NCBI GenBank assembly: GCA_003054665.1
Contig: QAYY01000022.1
Coordinates: forward strand, 62,001-126,000
DNA: 64,000 bases
Source: Opitutaceae bacterium EW11
Lineage (GTDB): Bacteria > Verrucomicrobiota > Verrucomicrobiia > Opitutales > Opitutaceae
Direction: 5' to 3'
Shown: positions 29,620 through 38,674 of the stretch, one piece after another
Position numbering within the stretch: the stretch's first letter is position 1
How the letters are laid out: each line of letters opens with the position of its first letter
The notes under the pieces: model-generated
Database searches by the model: none
Seen by the model: only the letters and a program-made list of their open reading frames with translations
What the model was told of the DNA's origin: nothing
Position numbers and translations under genes: made by a program

Positions 29620-30204
29620 ATGGCGTTCTTTTCCCAATCCGAAGCCAGAGTGGTTCCCGGCAGCGCGCCGGGAGCCCTGCCGGAGGAGTCGGCGCTCGTT
29701 CGCAGCTGCGTCGATGGAGACGGCCGGGCGTTCGAGGAACTGGTGCGCCGGCATACGTCGCGGGTTTTCAACTACGTGTTCCAGATGACGCGGCATCGCC
29801 AGGATGCCGAAGACATCTGCCAGCAGACGTTCATCAAAGCCTACCGGAACATCGACCGCGTGGATCCCGACCGCCCGATCATCGGCTGGCTGCTGACGAT
29901 CGCGCGGCGGACGGCGATCAATCACTTCCGGTCCGCGAAGGCGTGGACCGAACTGCCGGAAGACACCGCCAGCACCGAGACCTCGCCGGCGCGCCAAGTG
30001 GAAAACCTGGAGCGCGCGGGCAACCTGTGGGAAAAGGCCCGCCAGATTCTCGCGCCGCGCGATTTCGAAGTCCTCTGGCTGCGCATCGCCGAGGAGTTCT
30101 CGGTCGAGGAAACGGCCAGGGTCACCGGTTTGACCCAAACGCACGTGAAGGTATTGGTATACCGAGCGCGCCAGCAATTGATGAAAGGAGAGACCACCGC
30201 ATGA
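29620..30204 (+). CDS. ECF-type RNA polymerase sigma factor
   Basis: A 194-residue sigma-70 family regulator. Region 2 reads LVRRHTSRVFNYVFQMTRH followed by DAEDICQQTFIKAYRN. Region 4 reads FSVEETARVTGLTQTHVKVLVYRARQQL, a helix-turn-helix for the -35 element. The gene ends in an ATGA overlap with a putative zinc anti-sigma gene, a standard regulatory pair. The ATG at 29620 gives a normal ECF length; the frame remains open upstream into the preceding gene. Confidence 0.9.
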   Translation: MAFFSQSEARVVPGSAPGALPEESALVRSCVDGDGRAFEELVRRHTSRVFNYVFQMTRHRQDAEDICQQTFIKAYRNIDRVDPDRPIIGWLLTIARRTAINHFRSAKAWTELPEDTASTETSPARQVENLERAGNLWEKARQILAPRDFEVLWLRIAEEFSVEETARVTGLTQTHVKVLVYRARQQLMKGETTA

Positions 30205-30815
30205 ACGCCCACCCATCACCCCGCTTTATCTGCCGCGTCGTGCGAGGCTGGAGCTCCCTGGCGGGGGTTGGCCCCGGAGGCGCGCCCGCCGGCTTCGGCG
30301 CGCATCACGTGGAGACCTGCGAGGCATGCCAGGAGTATTTTGGGAGTTGTGCGGAGTTCGACGCGGCGCTGAAAGCCGAGGCGGCCCTTGGCCGTGTTTC
30401 CTCTCCCGGTCTCGAGAGCCGCGTCATTGCGGCGATTCGGGATTCTCGCACCCCAGAGCCCCGGCGGAGCCGGTCGTTCGCCATCCCCGCCACCGCGCTG
30501 ATCGGAGCGGCCGCGGCGTTTGCGATCACCTTTTTGGTCATGACGCGTGCACGGTCGACGCCATCCAACGACGTCACGCCGGAGGAAGTTGTGGCCGCGG
30601 CCCAGTCCATCTCCAGCCAGGTCTGGGGCACCGTCAAGCCGTCGGCGACCGTCGCTCTGAAGAAGAGCAATTCGCTGCAGGACGAACTGAATTCCGTGTA
30701 TTCCGACGCTCGCGGGGCCGTGGACTTTCTTGCGTTGAATTTCCTCCCGGGTCCCGGCACGACGGCCGGGGCGACGCCCCCGCAGCCGGGCCTGCCCGCA
30801 CAGCAGCGCGGTTGA
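30201..30815 (+). CDS. Zinc-binding anti-sigma factor
   Basis: A 204-residue single-pass membrane protein. The cytosolic N-terminus has the zinc anti-sigma motif H36-x3-C40-x2-C43 (HVETCEACQEYF). A membrane helix follows at about residues 95-116 (IPATALIGAAAAFAITFLVM) and a periplasmic tail of about 85 residues, Pro/Gln-rich at the end. It is translationally coupled to the ECF gene. The likely function is to hold the sigma factor inactive until an envelope or redox signal; the signal itself is unknown. Confidence 0.75.
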   Translation: MNAHPSPRFICRVVRGWSSLAGVGPGGAPAGFGAHHVETCEACQEYFGSCAEFDAALKAEAALGRVSSPGLESRVIAAIRDSRTPEPRRSRSFAIPATALIGAAAAFAITFLVMTRARSTPSNDVTPEEVVAAAQSISSQVWGTVKPSATVALKKSNSLQDELNSVYSDARGAVDFLALNFLPGPGTTAGATPPQPGLPAQQRG

Positions 30816-31021
30816 CGCCGTGGGCTGGTTGAAGGCGAAACCCGAAGTTGTTGCTCCGGATTGTGGGCGCAGTGTCCTCCTCGCGCGGAGCGACGTCGCA
30901 AACCGCCGAGGGAGGGCACGCGGCCCAGATCGGACTCTGGTCGGCGCTGCGCCGTCCGCGCCTGTTTGATTCCTTCAGGGGCGCGCTTGTATCCGAGAGG
31001 GCTCTTTGTAGTCTCCCGGCC

Positions 31022-31672
31022 ATGACCCAGGATCCGAACGCGGAGTTTGATCAGTCGGTGCTGGAGTTGATCGAGCGCAGTCCCACGGGCGTCGTTCCGC
31101 ACACGCCATCGCATCAGGACTCTCTCCGGCGGCTCCGGGCCGCCCATCAGGTGTATCCAAGCGCCGACCACGAGAACGGCTTTGTGACGGCTCGTTCTCT
31201 GGCGGGCCGGCAGACCTTCCAGGCGGCAAACCTGGACGTTCTCCGCTCGAGCGCCGACGACGATCTCGAGCCGAACGCGGCCGTCTTCGACCGGTACGTG
31301 AAATCGCTTCCCCCGGCCCAGCAGGCGAGGGCGGAGAGCTTCCGGGCGATGGTCGCCGGCCGCCCCGCGCACCATCGGGCGAAGCATGGGTTGCCGGCCG
31401 TGCACGATCCGGTGCACTCGTTGTTCCTCCTGCCAGGAGGCGGACCGCATCCCGGTCTTCCCGGCGACTACCTTTACGGATTTGTCGCCCAACATGGCGG
31501 TCCGGCGCCAGTCTCCGCCGCCTGGTCGATCCACCTGCACGACCGGCAGGACGGCGAAGTTTTGTGGGAGGGGAGCGATATCGGGGAGGCTCTGGACAAA
31601 CTCGAGGAGCTTCTGGCGTGCGCCCCCTTCGACATGGCGGAACTCGAAGCCCTCGGCTTCCGGTTCACCTGA
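31022..31672 (+). CDS. Hypothetical cytosolic protein
   Basis: I recognise no family. The 216-residue product has no signal peptide or membrane helix. Composition is acidic and Ala/Leu-rich, with a His-containing stretch AGRPAHHRAKHGLPAVHDPVHSLFLLPGGGPHPGLPGDYLYG at the centre; read in shorter pieces it is a His/Pro/Gly loop near residues 112-155. The C-terminus is helical (GEALDKLEELLACAPFDMAELEALG). Base composition matches its neighbours. It stands alone, 206 bases from the anti-sigma gene and 205 bases before lacI. Confidence 0.55.
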   Translation: MTQDPNAEFDQSVLELIERSPTGVVPHTPSHQDSLRRLRAAHQVYPSADHENGFVTARSLAGRQTFQAANLDVLRSSADDDLEPNAAVFDRYVKSLPPAQQARAESFRAMVAGRPAHHRAKHGLPAVHDPVHSLFLLPGGGPHPGLPGDYLYGFVAQHGGPAPVSAAWSIHLHDRQDGEVLWEGSDIGEALDKLEELLACAPFDMAELEALGFRFT

Positions 31673-31859
31673 TCCGCTCTGCTGGGGGCCGCGTCGCGAA
31701 GTCGGCGGCAGTGGCGGGCGGACTCGGATGGCGTGAGGCCCACGCTGTGCGACGAGAACCGTTCGTGACCGCACGCCAAGCGTAGTGGCTCGCTGGAGCG
31801 GGTTTCCCGCGCGGTGCCGGCGAACCGACTGCTTGCATGGTCCCCCTGCGGGTGTAGCC

Positions 31860-31875
31860 TGCGAAACGTTTCGCA
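31860..31875. promoter_or_regulatory. LacI-type operator abutting the lacI start codon
   Basis: Perfect 16-bp palindrome TGCGAAACGTTTCGCA, ending two bases before the ATG at 31878. The AAACGTTT centre is characteristic of LacI/CcpA-class operators. Its position suggests autorepression by blocking transcription or initiation. Confidence 0.7.
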
Positions 31876-31877
31876 CC

Positions 31878-32963
31878 ATGGGCACCCGCTTGCGTTCCCC
31901 CAATCTCTCCAAACTCGGTATCGTCCAGATCGCGGAAAGCATCGGTGTTTCACCATCGACGGTTTCGCGCGCTCTGCGTCCGGAGACTGCTCACCTGGTG
32001 AGCGCGAAACGTCGCAAGGAGATCCTCGATCTCGCGGAGCGGCAGCGTTTCTCCCCGAACCCCGGAGCGCGCATGCTGCGCAAGGGCGTCAATTCGATCC
32101 TCAGCGTGGTCGTTCCGTTCGACGAGAACATCATGTTCTCCGAGTTCTACGGGCGCTTTCTCGCCGGGACCTTGCACGCGGCGGCGGCGCGCGGTTGGGA
32201 CGTCCACATCTGCACGTTCAAACGGAAGCCGGGCGCGGATTTTCGGGAGACAATGCAGCACCTGAGTCTGGATTCGTCGGGCATCGTCTACCTCGGCGAG
32301 CCGCTCTCGAAAGAGGACGCGGCCAAGCTGAACGGCTTCCGGCGCCCGTTGGTGCTCACGAAATCGTCGCTCCCGCCGGACCTGGAGGTTCGGCAACTCG
32401 GCATTCCGGTGGTCGGCGCGGACAACGTCGGCGGCGCCCGCGCGGCGGCGAGCCTGCTGCTTCAGCTGGGCCACCGGCGCGTCGGCCTGCTCCTCGGGCC
32501 TTCCAGCTCGCGCGACGCGTTGGAGCGGAAAACTGGATACATGGCCGTCCTCGAACAAGCCGGAGCGTCCCCTCGGCCCGAGTGGATCGTGGAGTGCCCG
32601 TTCAGCATGGAAGGCGGACGCACCGGCATGGCCGCGCTTCTTCAGACGGCGGACCGGCCGACTGCCTTCTGCTGCGCCAGCGACGAAATCGCTTTCGGCG
32701 CGATCGACGCGGCCCGTGCCGCGGGCCTGGAATGCCCGCGCGATATTTCGGTGGTGGGCTTCGACGACGGCATGTGGGCGACCGCGTGCCGTCCCGCGCT
32801 GACGACGGTGCGCCAGCCGCTCTCGGATCTCGCGGAACGCGCCGTCAGCCTCGTGATCGAAGGTGCCACGTCGCCTGGAAACTCGCTCGTCTCGCTGCAA
32901 TGCGAGATGCCCGCTGCGCTCGTGCTGCGCGAGTCCACGCAGCCTCTGCGGGTGGAGACTTGA
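31878..32963 (+). CDS. LacI-family transcriptional regulator
   Basis: DNA-binding sugar-responsive repressor of 361 residues. The N-terminal helix-turn-helix reads IVQIAESIGVSPSTVSRAL (15-33) and is followed by the hinge helix region (GARMLRKG). The periplasmic-binding-like effector domain has the VVPFDENIMFSEFYGRFLAG, DNVGGARAAASLLLQLGHRRVG and ISVVGFDDG blocks. The frame is open upstream, but the ATG at 31878 puts the DNA-binding domain at the expected distance. It is the natural regulator of the adjacent glucan genes, whose promoters carry matching boxes; its effector is inferred to be a sophoro-oligosaccharide. Confidence 0.92.
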   Translation: MGTRLRSPNLSKLGIVQIAESIGVSPSTVSRALRPETAHLVSAKRRKEILDLAERQRFSPNPGARMLRKGVNSILSVVVPFDENIMFSEFYGRFLAGTLHAAAARGWDVHICTFKRKPGADFRETMQHLSLDSSGIVYLGEPLSKEDAAKLNGFRRPLVLTKSSLPPDLEVRQLGIPVVGADNVGGARAAASLLLQLGHRRVGLLLGPSSSRDALERKTGYMAVLEQAGASPRPEWIVECPFSMEGGRTGMAALLQTADRPTAFCCASDEIAFGAIDAARAAGLECPRDISVVGFDDGMWATACRPALTTVRQPLSDLAERAVSLVIEGATSPGNSLVSLQCEMPAALVLRESTQPLRVET

Positions 32964-32984
32964 GCCGGTCTGGGCGGCGTTGTT

Positions 32985-35198
32985 TTAGCGGCCCTCGGCA
33001 ACCTCCGCGTCCGGTTTGAAGCCGATGGCGGCGAGCGCCGGGGCGATCTCCGGATTCGCCATAAACATTTTCCAGAGCAGCCCGGAGCGGTGGTTTTCGA
33101 TCATCACGACGATCGGCGCCTGATCGAGGGACATGTAGTCCTCGTCGAACCAGTTTTGCGTCGGATTGAAGCCGTCGTGAAAACCGTAGGTGCCCCAGAT
33201 CTTCGGGCCGAGATCGCGGTAGAAATGCCGCAGCACGGTCATCGACTCCTCCGGGGTGTACGGCATCGACGCCAGCGCGGCCATGCAACTGATCGTGCCG
33301 TTGTCGCCTCGGGGAAGCGGCTGCGCTCCGCCGGAGTTCACGCCGGCCGAGCGACCCCAGCAATCCGGACCGTAGCCGGCCATCTGTAGCGGGTTCTCGA
33401 TACAATAGGCCCGGTTGATGAAGGCCTGGGCGCGGTTGTTGACGAAGTAGTTTGCGTACCGGTCGCGGAGGCCCCGCGGATCAAAACCGAGGAACGAGAA
33501 CTGGGTGAAGAAGAGTTCTCCGCCGCGGCCGACGCCGACGTCGAGCCGGATGCCGTAGTAGCGGTTCCCGTTCGCGTAATGGTCGCCCTCCGAGGTGTGG
33601 CCCCAGTTCTGGCGGTAGGCGACAAGCTGCGGGCTCTGGCCGGCCCAGCCGGAATGATAGAGACTCGCCGGCACCGGATGGGTGGGTGACGCGATGGCGA
33701 GCAGGTAGACGATCATCGTCTCGTTCCATCCGATGAGCGGGTGGTTGATGACGAAGCCGTGGCGGGGCGACCAATGCCAGAGGAGATAGTCGCTGTCGGG
33801 ACTTTTCCGATACCAATCCCACTCTACCTCGCGCCAGAGCCGCGCCGCGGTGTCGCGAATCTCTCGCTCCTCGGGCGTGTCGGCGGTGAAATACTGTCGC
33901 GCGGCGAGCAGTCCCTGGACGACGAAAGCCGTCTCGACGAGATCGCCGCCGTCGTCGTAGGGGCCGAAATGCGCGACCGCGCGGCCGGTGCTTCCGTCGA
34001 GGAAATGCGGCCAGGCGCCGTGAAAGCGGTCCGCCCGGGCGAGGAAACGGACGATCTTGAGCATGCGCTCGACGCTCTGGTCGCGGGTGACGAACTGGCG
34101 TTCCGTGGCGGCGATCAGCGCCATGACGCCGAAGCCATTTCCTCCGACGGCGATCAGATTGCGGTTCCCTGGTTGAATCTCGGCGCATAGGCCCGAATCG
34201 GGATGCCCGGTTTCCCAGTAGAAGCGGAAGCAGCCCAGCTGGACCATATCCAGGAGTTCCTCGTCGCTCATGGGATGCGTCGTGGCTCCGGCCCGCTCGC
34301 AGAGCGGCGATTCGTTTCCGGCGAGATCGATCGCGCTGATCCGGTACGAGACGTTTTGGGACGGCGCGCCGAGGAAGTCCTCGAAGCGTGTCCAGGCGTT
34401 GCGTTGGGTGGCCACGGGAACGTAGTGCGCGCCGTCGGTCGAGCGGTGGATCCGGTACGACACCACGTCGGGCGAAGGGCTGGGGTTCCAGGACAGGTCG
34501 CAATGGCGTTCGTAACCCCTCACGGTGAGGTGCGACGGCGCAGCGGGAGCCTCCGTGTCCGCCGTCGCGCCGTCGAGCACCAGGATGTCGTCGACGTACA
34601 GCGTGTGCTCGGCGTTGTCGTCGAGGCCCTGGAGAAAAATGACGCTGACGGCGTGGCGCAGCTGAAACGGTTTTCCCGAGGGCTCCCGGCAGAACGGGTC
34701 GATCTGGCCGAAAGGAAGACGAACGCGAACCCAGGTGTGCGCCGGAAGTCGGTCGTTTCCGCTGACGAGCGTCCTCGGATGCGCCCAGTTGTCGAAGCGG
34801 TCCTTCATCGTCACGCGGGGAGAGTTGGCCGCGGTGATTTCGGTGTCGCTCCAGCACCAGAAGGACAATGTGTCGCCGTCGAATTCGTATTTCCGCCAAT
34901 CCTTGCCGGGGACGCCCAGCGCAACCCGCCAGTCGCCGCCCGGGGCCGATTTCCAGTGCAGCCGGACGGCGTTCGGCGGGCTGACAGTGCGATCCTTGAC
35001 GATCTCGGCATGGCCGCCGAGGTGCTCGACGGAACTCGGCGCGACGACTTCGACCGAGCTGTGGTAATACGCGCCTTCGACCGGACTGTTGTCGAAGACC
35101 ACGTGGGCATTGTACGCCACCTCCGCGGAGAGCGGGGAGGGGAGGAGTGCGGCCGCGGCGAAAAGGGCGGCCGGTATGCAGGGGGCGAATACGCGCAT
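32985..35198 (-). CDS. Secreted GH144-type endo-beta-1,2-glucanase-like enzyme
   Basis: The 737-residue protein starts MRVFAPCIPAALFAAAALL, a signal peptide. The N-terminal domain (about 25-190) is a beta-sandwich of sugar-binding type (HTLYVDDILVLDG near its end). A fibronectin III-like domain follows (about 195-290, CDLSWNPSPSPDVVSYRIHRS). The catalytic region (about 305-730) is the PF10091 'putative glucoamylase' fold that includes GH144. Its markers are FRFYWETGHPDSGL, YDDGGDLVETAFVVQGLLAA, GWNETMIVYLLAIASP and AYGFHDGFNP-like repeats near the end. Characterised GH144 enzymes cut beta-1,2-glucan, and a GH94 phosphorylase of matching specificity is nearby. The frame remains open upstream of 35198; I place the start at the signal peptide. 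Confidence 0.8.
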   Translation of the reverse strand: MRVFAPCIPAALFAAAALLPSPLSAEVAYNAHVVFDNSPVEGAYYHSSVEVVAPSSVEHLGGHAEIVKDRTVSPPNAVRLHWKSAPGGDWRVALGVPGKDWRKYEFDGDTLSFWCWSDTEITAANSPRVTMKDRFDNWAHPRTLVSGNDRLPAHTWVRVRLPFGQIDPFCREPSGKPFQLRHAVSVIFLQGLDDNAEHTLYVDDILVLDGATADTEAPAAPSHLTVRGYERHCDLSWNPSPSPDVVSYRIHRSTDGAHYVPVATQRNAWTRFEDFLGAPSQNVSYRISAIDLAGNESPLCERAGATTHPMSDEELLDMVQLGCFRFYWETGHPDSGLCAEIQPGNRNLIAVGGNGFGVMALIAATERQFVTRDQSVERMLKIVRFLARADRFHGAWPHFLDGSTGRAVAHFGPYDDGGDLVETAFVVQGLLAARQYFTADTPEEREIRDTAARLWREVEWDWYRKSPDSDYLLWHWSPRHGFVINHPLIGWNETMIVYLLAIASPTHPVPASLYHSGWAGQSPQLVAYRQNWGHTSEGDHYANGNRYYGIRLDVGVGRGGELFFTQFSFLGFDPRGLRDRYANYFVNNRAQAFINRAYCIENPLQMAGYGPDCWGRSAGVNSGGAQPLPRGDNGTISCMAALASMPYTPEESMTVLRHFYRDLGPKIWGTYGFHDGFNPTQNWFDEDYMSLDQAPIVVMIENHRSGLLWKMFMANPEIAPALAAIGFKPDAEVAEGR

Positions 35199-35326
35199 GG
35201 GAGATCGGGCGGTTAAAACGCTGGGATCGGAGAGGCGACGGATGGCGGGCGCCGAGTGATGGGAGGTCGGCGGCCACGGAGCCTGTGGCGAGCGACGGAT
35301 TGTGGAATCCGGCAAGCGGTGGCAAG

Positions 35327-35341
35327 CAACAAACGTTTGCA
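35327..35341. promoter_or_regulatory. LacI-type operator (GH144-type promoter side)
   Basis: CAACAAACGTTTGCA; the central CAAACGTTTG (35330-35339) is a perfect 10-bp palindrome. It lies about 130 bases upstream of the minus-strand GH144-type start. Confidence 0.65.
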
Positions 35342-35472
35342 GCGCCTCCAGAGATGCTGCGATGGTCGATTTCAGAAGGCCGAGAGGGAATGACATAGAC
35401 CACGTAGGACCAACGGAAAGGGATGAAAATACTTCCGCTCGCCAGGAACGGACGGGCATTTTGGGCTTGCGT

Positions 35473-35486
35473 TGCAAACGTTGTCA
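35473..35486. promoter_or_regulatory. LacI-type operator (TonB receptor promoter side)
   Basis: TGCAAACGTTGTCA, which reads TGACAACGTTTGCA on the minus strand. With flanks it matches the box at 54596 over 17 of 18 bases. It lies about 250 bases upstream of the receptor start. Confidence 0.65.
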
Positions 35487-35736
35487 TTAAGCTGGCGGGC
35501 AGATGACGGGCCCTGGTCTCTGATTGGTGCCCGCCACCCACGACCCCTGCTTCCGGACCACCTGATGTTTGTTCTCCTTGACCGCCCGTCGGTGGCGTTC
35601 TCCGTTGCCTCCTTTCTTCCTCGAGGGGGCGCCGCAGACGACGCCGCGTGTATCCACGGAGTTCATCCAGGAGGACCGTGCTCCGGGTTCTGAACGCATC
35701 CGTATACCCAACCCAACCCCTAGCTAGTAGGCTGAC

Positions 35737-38583
35737 ATGAATACCCACCTGCCTCGACGGCTCGCCTTCGCTTTAGGAGCGACGCTCGTCTTTCCTCTCT
35801 CGCTCTTCGCGCAAGCGGCTCCCCAATCTGCGGCAAACTCGGACGCCCCCAACGAGACGGTGGTGCTCGATACGTTCACGATCCAGACCGACAAGGACAA
35901 CGGCTACATCGCCGTCGACTCTCTCTCGGGTGGACGCACCAATACCCCGATCAAACTCACTCCGGCGTCGATCGGCTCGGTCACCCGGGCTTTCATGGAC
36001 GACCTGGGCCTGACCAGCGTGCGCGACACGTTGCGGTGGACACCCAACGTCGTCGCCGAGGATCCCAACGCCGGCAAGGGCTTCGGCGGAGCCGCCTTTC
36101 ACGACTGGGCTTACAACTACCGCGGCGCCGGTGCCGGCGAACAAGGCGGACCCGGGCCGACGAGGAACTACTTCTCGTTCTTCCAAAACCAGGACACCTA
36201 CAACCTCGAGCGCGTGGAGTTCCTGCGCGGTCCGAATTCGATCATCTTCGGCCTGGGCACGGTCGGCGGCCAGCTGAGCGGTTATACCAAGATCCCCAAG
36301 GTCGACCGGGACTTCATCACCGCGACGCTCTTTGCCGACAGCAACAACAGCACCCGCGAGGAGATCGACATCAACCGGCGCGTCACCGACTCGCTCGCGA
36401 TCCGGGTGAACGCCGTCAACGATCTCCGGTACGGCTGGCGAAACAACGACGACAACAAGTTCAAGGCGGCCGACGTCGCGCTTCTCTGTCGGATCGGGCC
36501 CAACACCTCGATCCGCGTCGATGCGGAGTACGCGAAGACCTACCGCACGCTCATCTCCACCACCATCGGTGACAAGGTCTCCGGCTGGGACGGCACCACC
36601 GCCTCCCAGACCTGGGGCGCGGCGCCGACCGGCGGCTCCGCCCGCACCATCCCGATTCAGAATGCCGGCGCCTGGGGCGACTGGCTCAACCCGTTCTGGG
36701 TCTGGATCCCGAGCCTCGGCTCCAACTCGCTTATGAAGTGGGCCGGCGGATACGCGTCTTCCGGCGCCCTCGCGGACGTCGGACAGGCGCTGAACTATCA
36801 GCCGTACAAGGGCTGGTATCCGGAGCAGATAAAATTGTCGTGGGAGCCGAGCTATTCGTCGACCGCCAACGTCCCGGTCCGCTCCAGTCGCGACTGGACC
36901 TATGGCAGCGGCCGAAGCGACATCGACTACCGCGACCTCACGGTGTCCCTCGAGCAGCGGTTCACTCCGAACCTGGACTTCGTGGCGGCGTTCTACCGCT
37001 ATTACGACAATCAGACCGCCAAGGACTACGAGGGCACGGGCGGCTCCGCGATCGACATCAACAAGCAGCTGCCCGACGGGACGGCGAACCCCAACTACGG
37101 GAAGGCGTTTGCCGACTTCTTCCTCAGCAAACAGAACCAGCGCCACGACACGACGGAAGCCCGCGCGCAGCTCAACTATCACTTCGAATCCACACTCTTC
37201 GGCTCGAAGTGGACGCAGGTCTTCAGCGGAGCCGCGTCTCGCAAGAACCTCCGCCAGTCCGCCCGCCAGTACCTCGCGCAGGTCGGGAACGGCACCTCCA
37301 TCACCAATCCGGCCGATTGGGTGCAGAACATGGTTTGGGGTCGGATCTACCTCGATAACCCGAACCAGGTGATGAATGCGCCCGAGACCGCGCCGAACGG
37401 CCGCCTGATTTCCTACATGCCCAAGGCGGACGGCTACTGGTTCGATTTCGACGACGAGTTCAAACTCCAGGATTACGCGGTGATGTCGCAGTCGCGCCTG
37501 TTCGACGACCAGCTCTCGATCACGCTCGGCGCCCGGCGCGACCACTACAAGGAGCACCTGCGCGAACTGCGCCGCGGCCCCAACCTGACGGACAAGATCT
37601 CCGACGAAAGCCAGAGCGCGAACACCATCTCGGCCGGCGGCGTGTATTACCTGAAGGCCGGACTCGGAGCGGTGGTGAACTACTCGAAAAACATCCAGCC
37701 TCCCCACGCCGGCTCGCAGTCGATGCTGGACGGGTCTCGTCCGCGTCCGGAAACCGGCAAGGGCCTCGAATACGGCCTCCGCTACTCGAGCAACGACGGC
37801 AAGTATTACGTCACCCTGATCCGGTACGACACGAAGTCCCAGGGGCACCTCGTGGAGAATCCGATCGACCTCCGCGGCATCTGGCAGAAATACAACATCG
37901 CCAAGGGCCTCGCCTCCGAGTCGGGCAACGGCAGTCTCGCCTATTCGGATACGACGTCGCTTGACGTCACGGGCTACGAGTTCGAGATCACGGCAAATCC
38001 GACGCCGCAGATCCGGCTGGTCGCCAACTTCGGCAAACCCGACGCGACCATCGTGAACTATTATCCCGACAGCCGCGCGTACATGGCGGCGCATCTCGCG
38101 GAGTGGACCGCGGTGATGAACGACGCCAGCCTCGATGCGACCAAACGCAACGATCTCAGAACCCAGATGGCCAACGTCCAGGACAAGCTGGATCAGGCCG
38201 TCCCGGGCGCGAAGAACAAGGGACTGGTCGACTACACCGCGAGCATCTTCGGGTTCTACACCTTCCCGAAGCACGTCTTCCCCGGCTTCTCCGTCGGAGC
38301 GGGTGTCACCCGCACCGGCAAGACCTATGCCGCCACCTACGACAGCAAGGAGTATTTCGGCTCCGCGGTGACGACCACGGTGCTGGCGCTGAGCTACGAG
38401 ACGAAGTTAGGGAAAATTCCCGCCCGCTTCACGCTCGACGTCGACAACGTCTTCGATTCGCAGGACCCGATTGTCACCAGCTACCATTGGGGTTACGTCG
38501 ATAGCAACGGCACCCACATCAAGGATGCCTACTACTACCAGACACCTCGAACTTTTCGGCTAAGCGCTCGGTTCACGTTCTGA
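35737..38583 (+). CDS. TonB-dependent outer-membrane receptor (carbohydrate uptake)
   Basis: A 948-residue beta-barrel transporter. A signal peptide (RRLAFALGATLVFPLSLFAQA) precedes a TonB-box-like ETVVLDTFTI and a plug domain (about 45-210) with NLERVEFLRGPNSIIFG and TVGGQLSGYTKIP. The remainder is a 22-strand-type barrel ending in RTFRLSARFTF with the expected terminal aromatic residue. No SusD-like lipoprotein follows. This fits the Opitutaceae style of receptor working without a surface binding partner. It opens the plus-strand glucan gene series and is preceded by LacI-type boxes, so its cargo is probably a beta-1,2-glucan fragment (inferred from neighbours). Confidence 0.9.
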   Translation: MNTHLPRRLAFALGATLVFPLSLFAQAAPQSAANSDAPNETVVLDTFTIQTDKDNGYIAVDSLSGGRTNTPIKLTPASIGSVTRAFMDDLGLTSVRDTLRWTPNVVAEDPNAGKGFGGAAFHDWAYNYRGAGAGEQGGPGPTRNYFSFFQNQDTYNLERVEFLRGPNSIIFGLGTVGGQLSGYTKIPKVDRDFITATLFADSNNSTREEIDINRRVTDSLAIRVNAVNDLRYGWRNNDDNKFKAADVALLCRIGPNTSIRVDAEYAKTYRTLISTTIGDKVSGWDGTTASQTWGAAPTGGSARTIPIQNAGAWGDWLNPFWVWIPSLGSNSLMKWAGGYASSGALADVGQALNYQPYKGWYPEQIKLSWEPSYSSTANVPVRSSRDWTYGSGRSDIDYRDLTVSLEQRFTPNLDFVAAFYRYYDNQTAKDYEGTGGSAIDINKQLPDGTANPNYGKAFADFFLSKQNQRHDTTEARAQLNYHFESTLFGSKWTQVFSGAASRKNLRQSARQYLAQVGNGTSITNPADWVQNMVWGRIYLDNPNQVMNAPETAPNGRLISYMPKADGYWFDFDDEFKLQDYAVMSQSRLFDDQLSITLGARRDHYKEHLRELRRGPNLTDKISDESQSANTISAGGVYYLKAGLGAVVNYSKNIQPPHAGSQSMLDGSRPRPETGKGLEYGLRYSSNDGKYYVTLIRYDTKSQGHLVENPIDLRGIWQKYNIAKGLASESGNGSLAYSDTTSLDVTGYEFEITANPTPQIRLVANFGKPDATIVNYYPDSRAYMAAHLAEWTAVMNDASLDATKRNDLRTQMANVQDKLDQAVPGAKNKGLVDYTASIFGFYTFPKHVFPGFSVGAGVTRTGKTYAATYDSKEYFGSAVTTTVLALSYETKLGKIPARFTLDVDNVFDSQDPIVTSYHWGYVDSNGTHIKDAYYYQTPRTFRLSARFTF

Positions 38584-38601
38584 GCGGATTCTATGGTCAA
38601 C

Positions 38602-38633
38602 ACCGGCGGCGGCTTGTGTGGGCCGCCGCCGGT
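38602..38633 (+). other. Strong hairpin between receptor and phosphorylase genes
   Basis: Perfect 12-bp stem ACCGGCGGCGGC/GCCGCCGCCGGT around an 8-base loop, 18 bases after the receptor stop. No T-run follows, so it is more likely an mRNA-stabilising or processing structure inside an operon than a terminator. Confidence 0.65.
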
Positions 38634-38674
38634 CGAATCGTGCCGCGGGCGCTTGCCGCGACCACGCACCCATC

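Larger units (their letters stand above)
35199..35736. other. Divergent regulatory region between GH144-type gene and TonB receptor
   Basis: About 540 bases without a gene, containing two LacI-type boxes (35327-35341 and 35473-35486). The receptor start at 35737 has AGTAGG 8-13 bases upstream. Short open frames on both strands here have no family resemblance. Confidence 0.7.
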
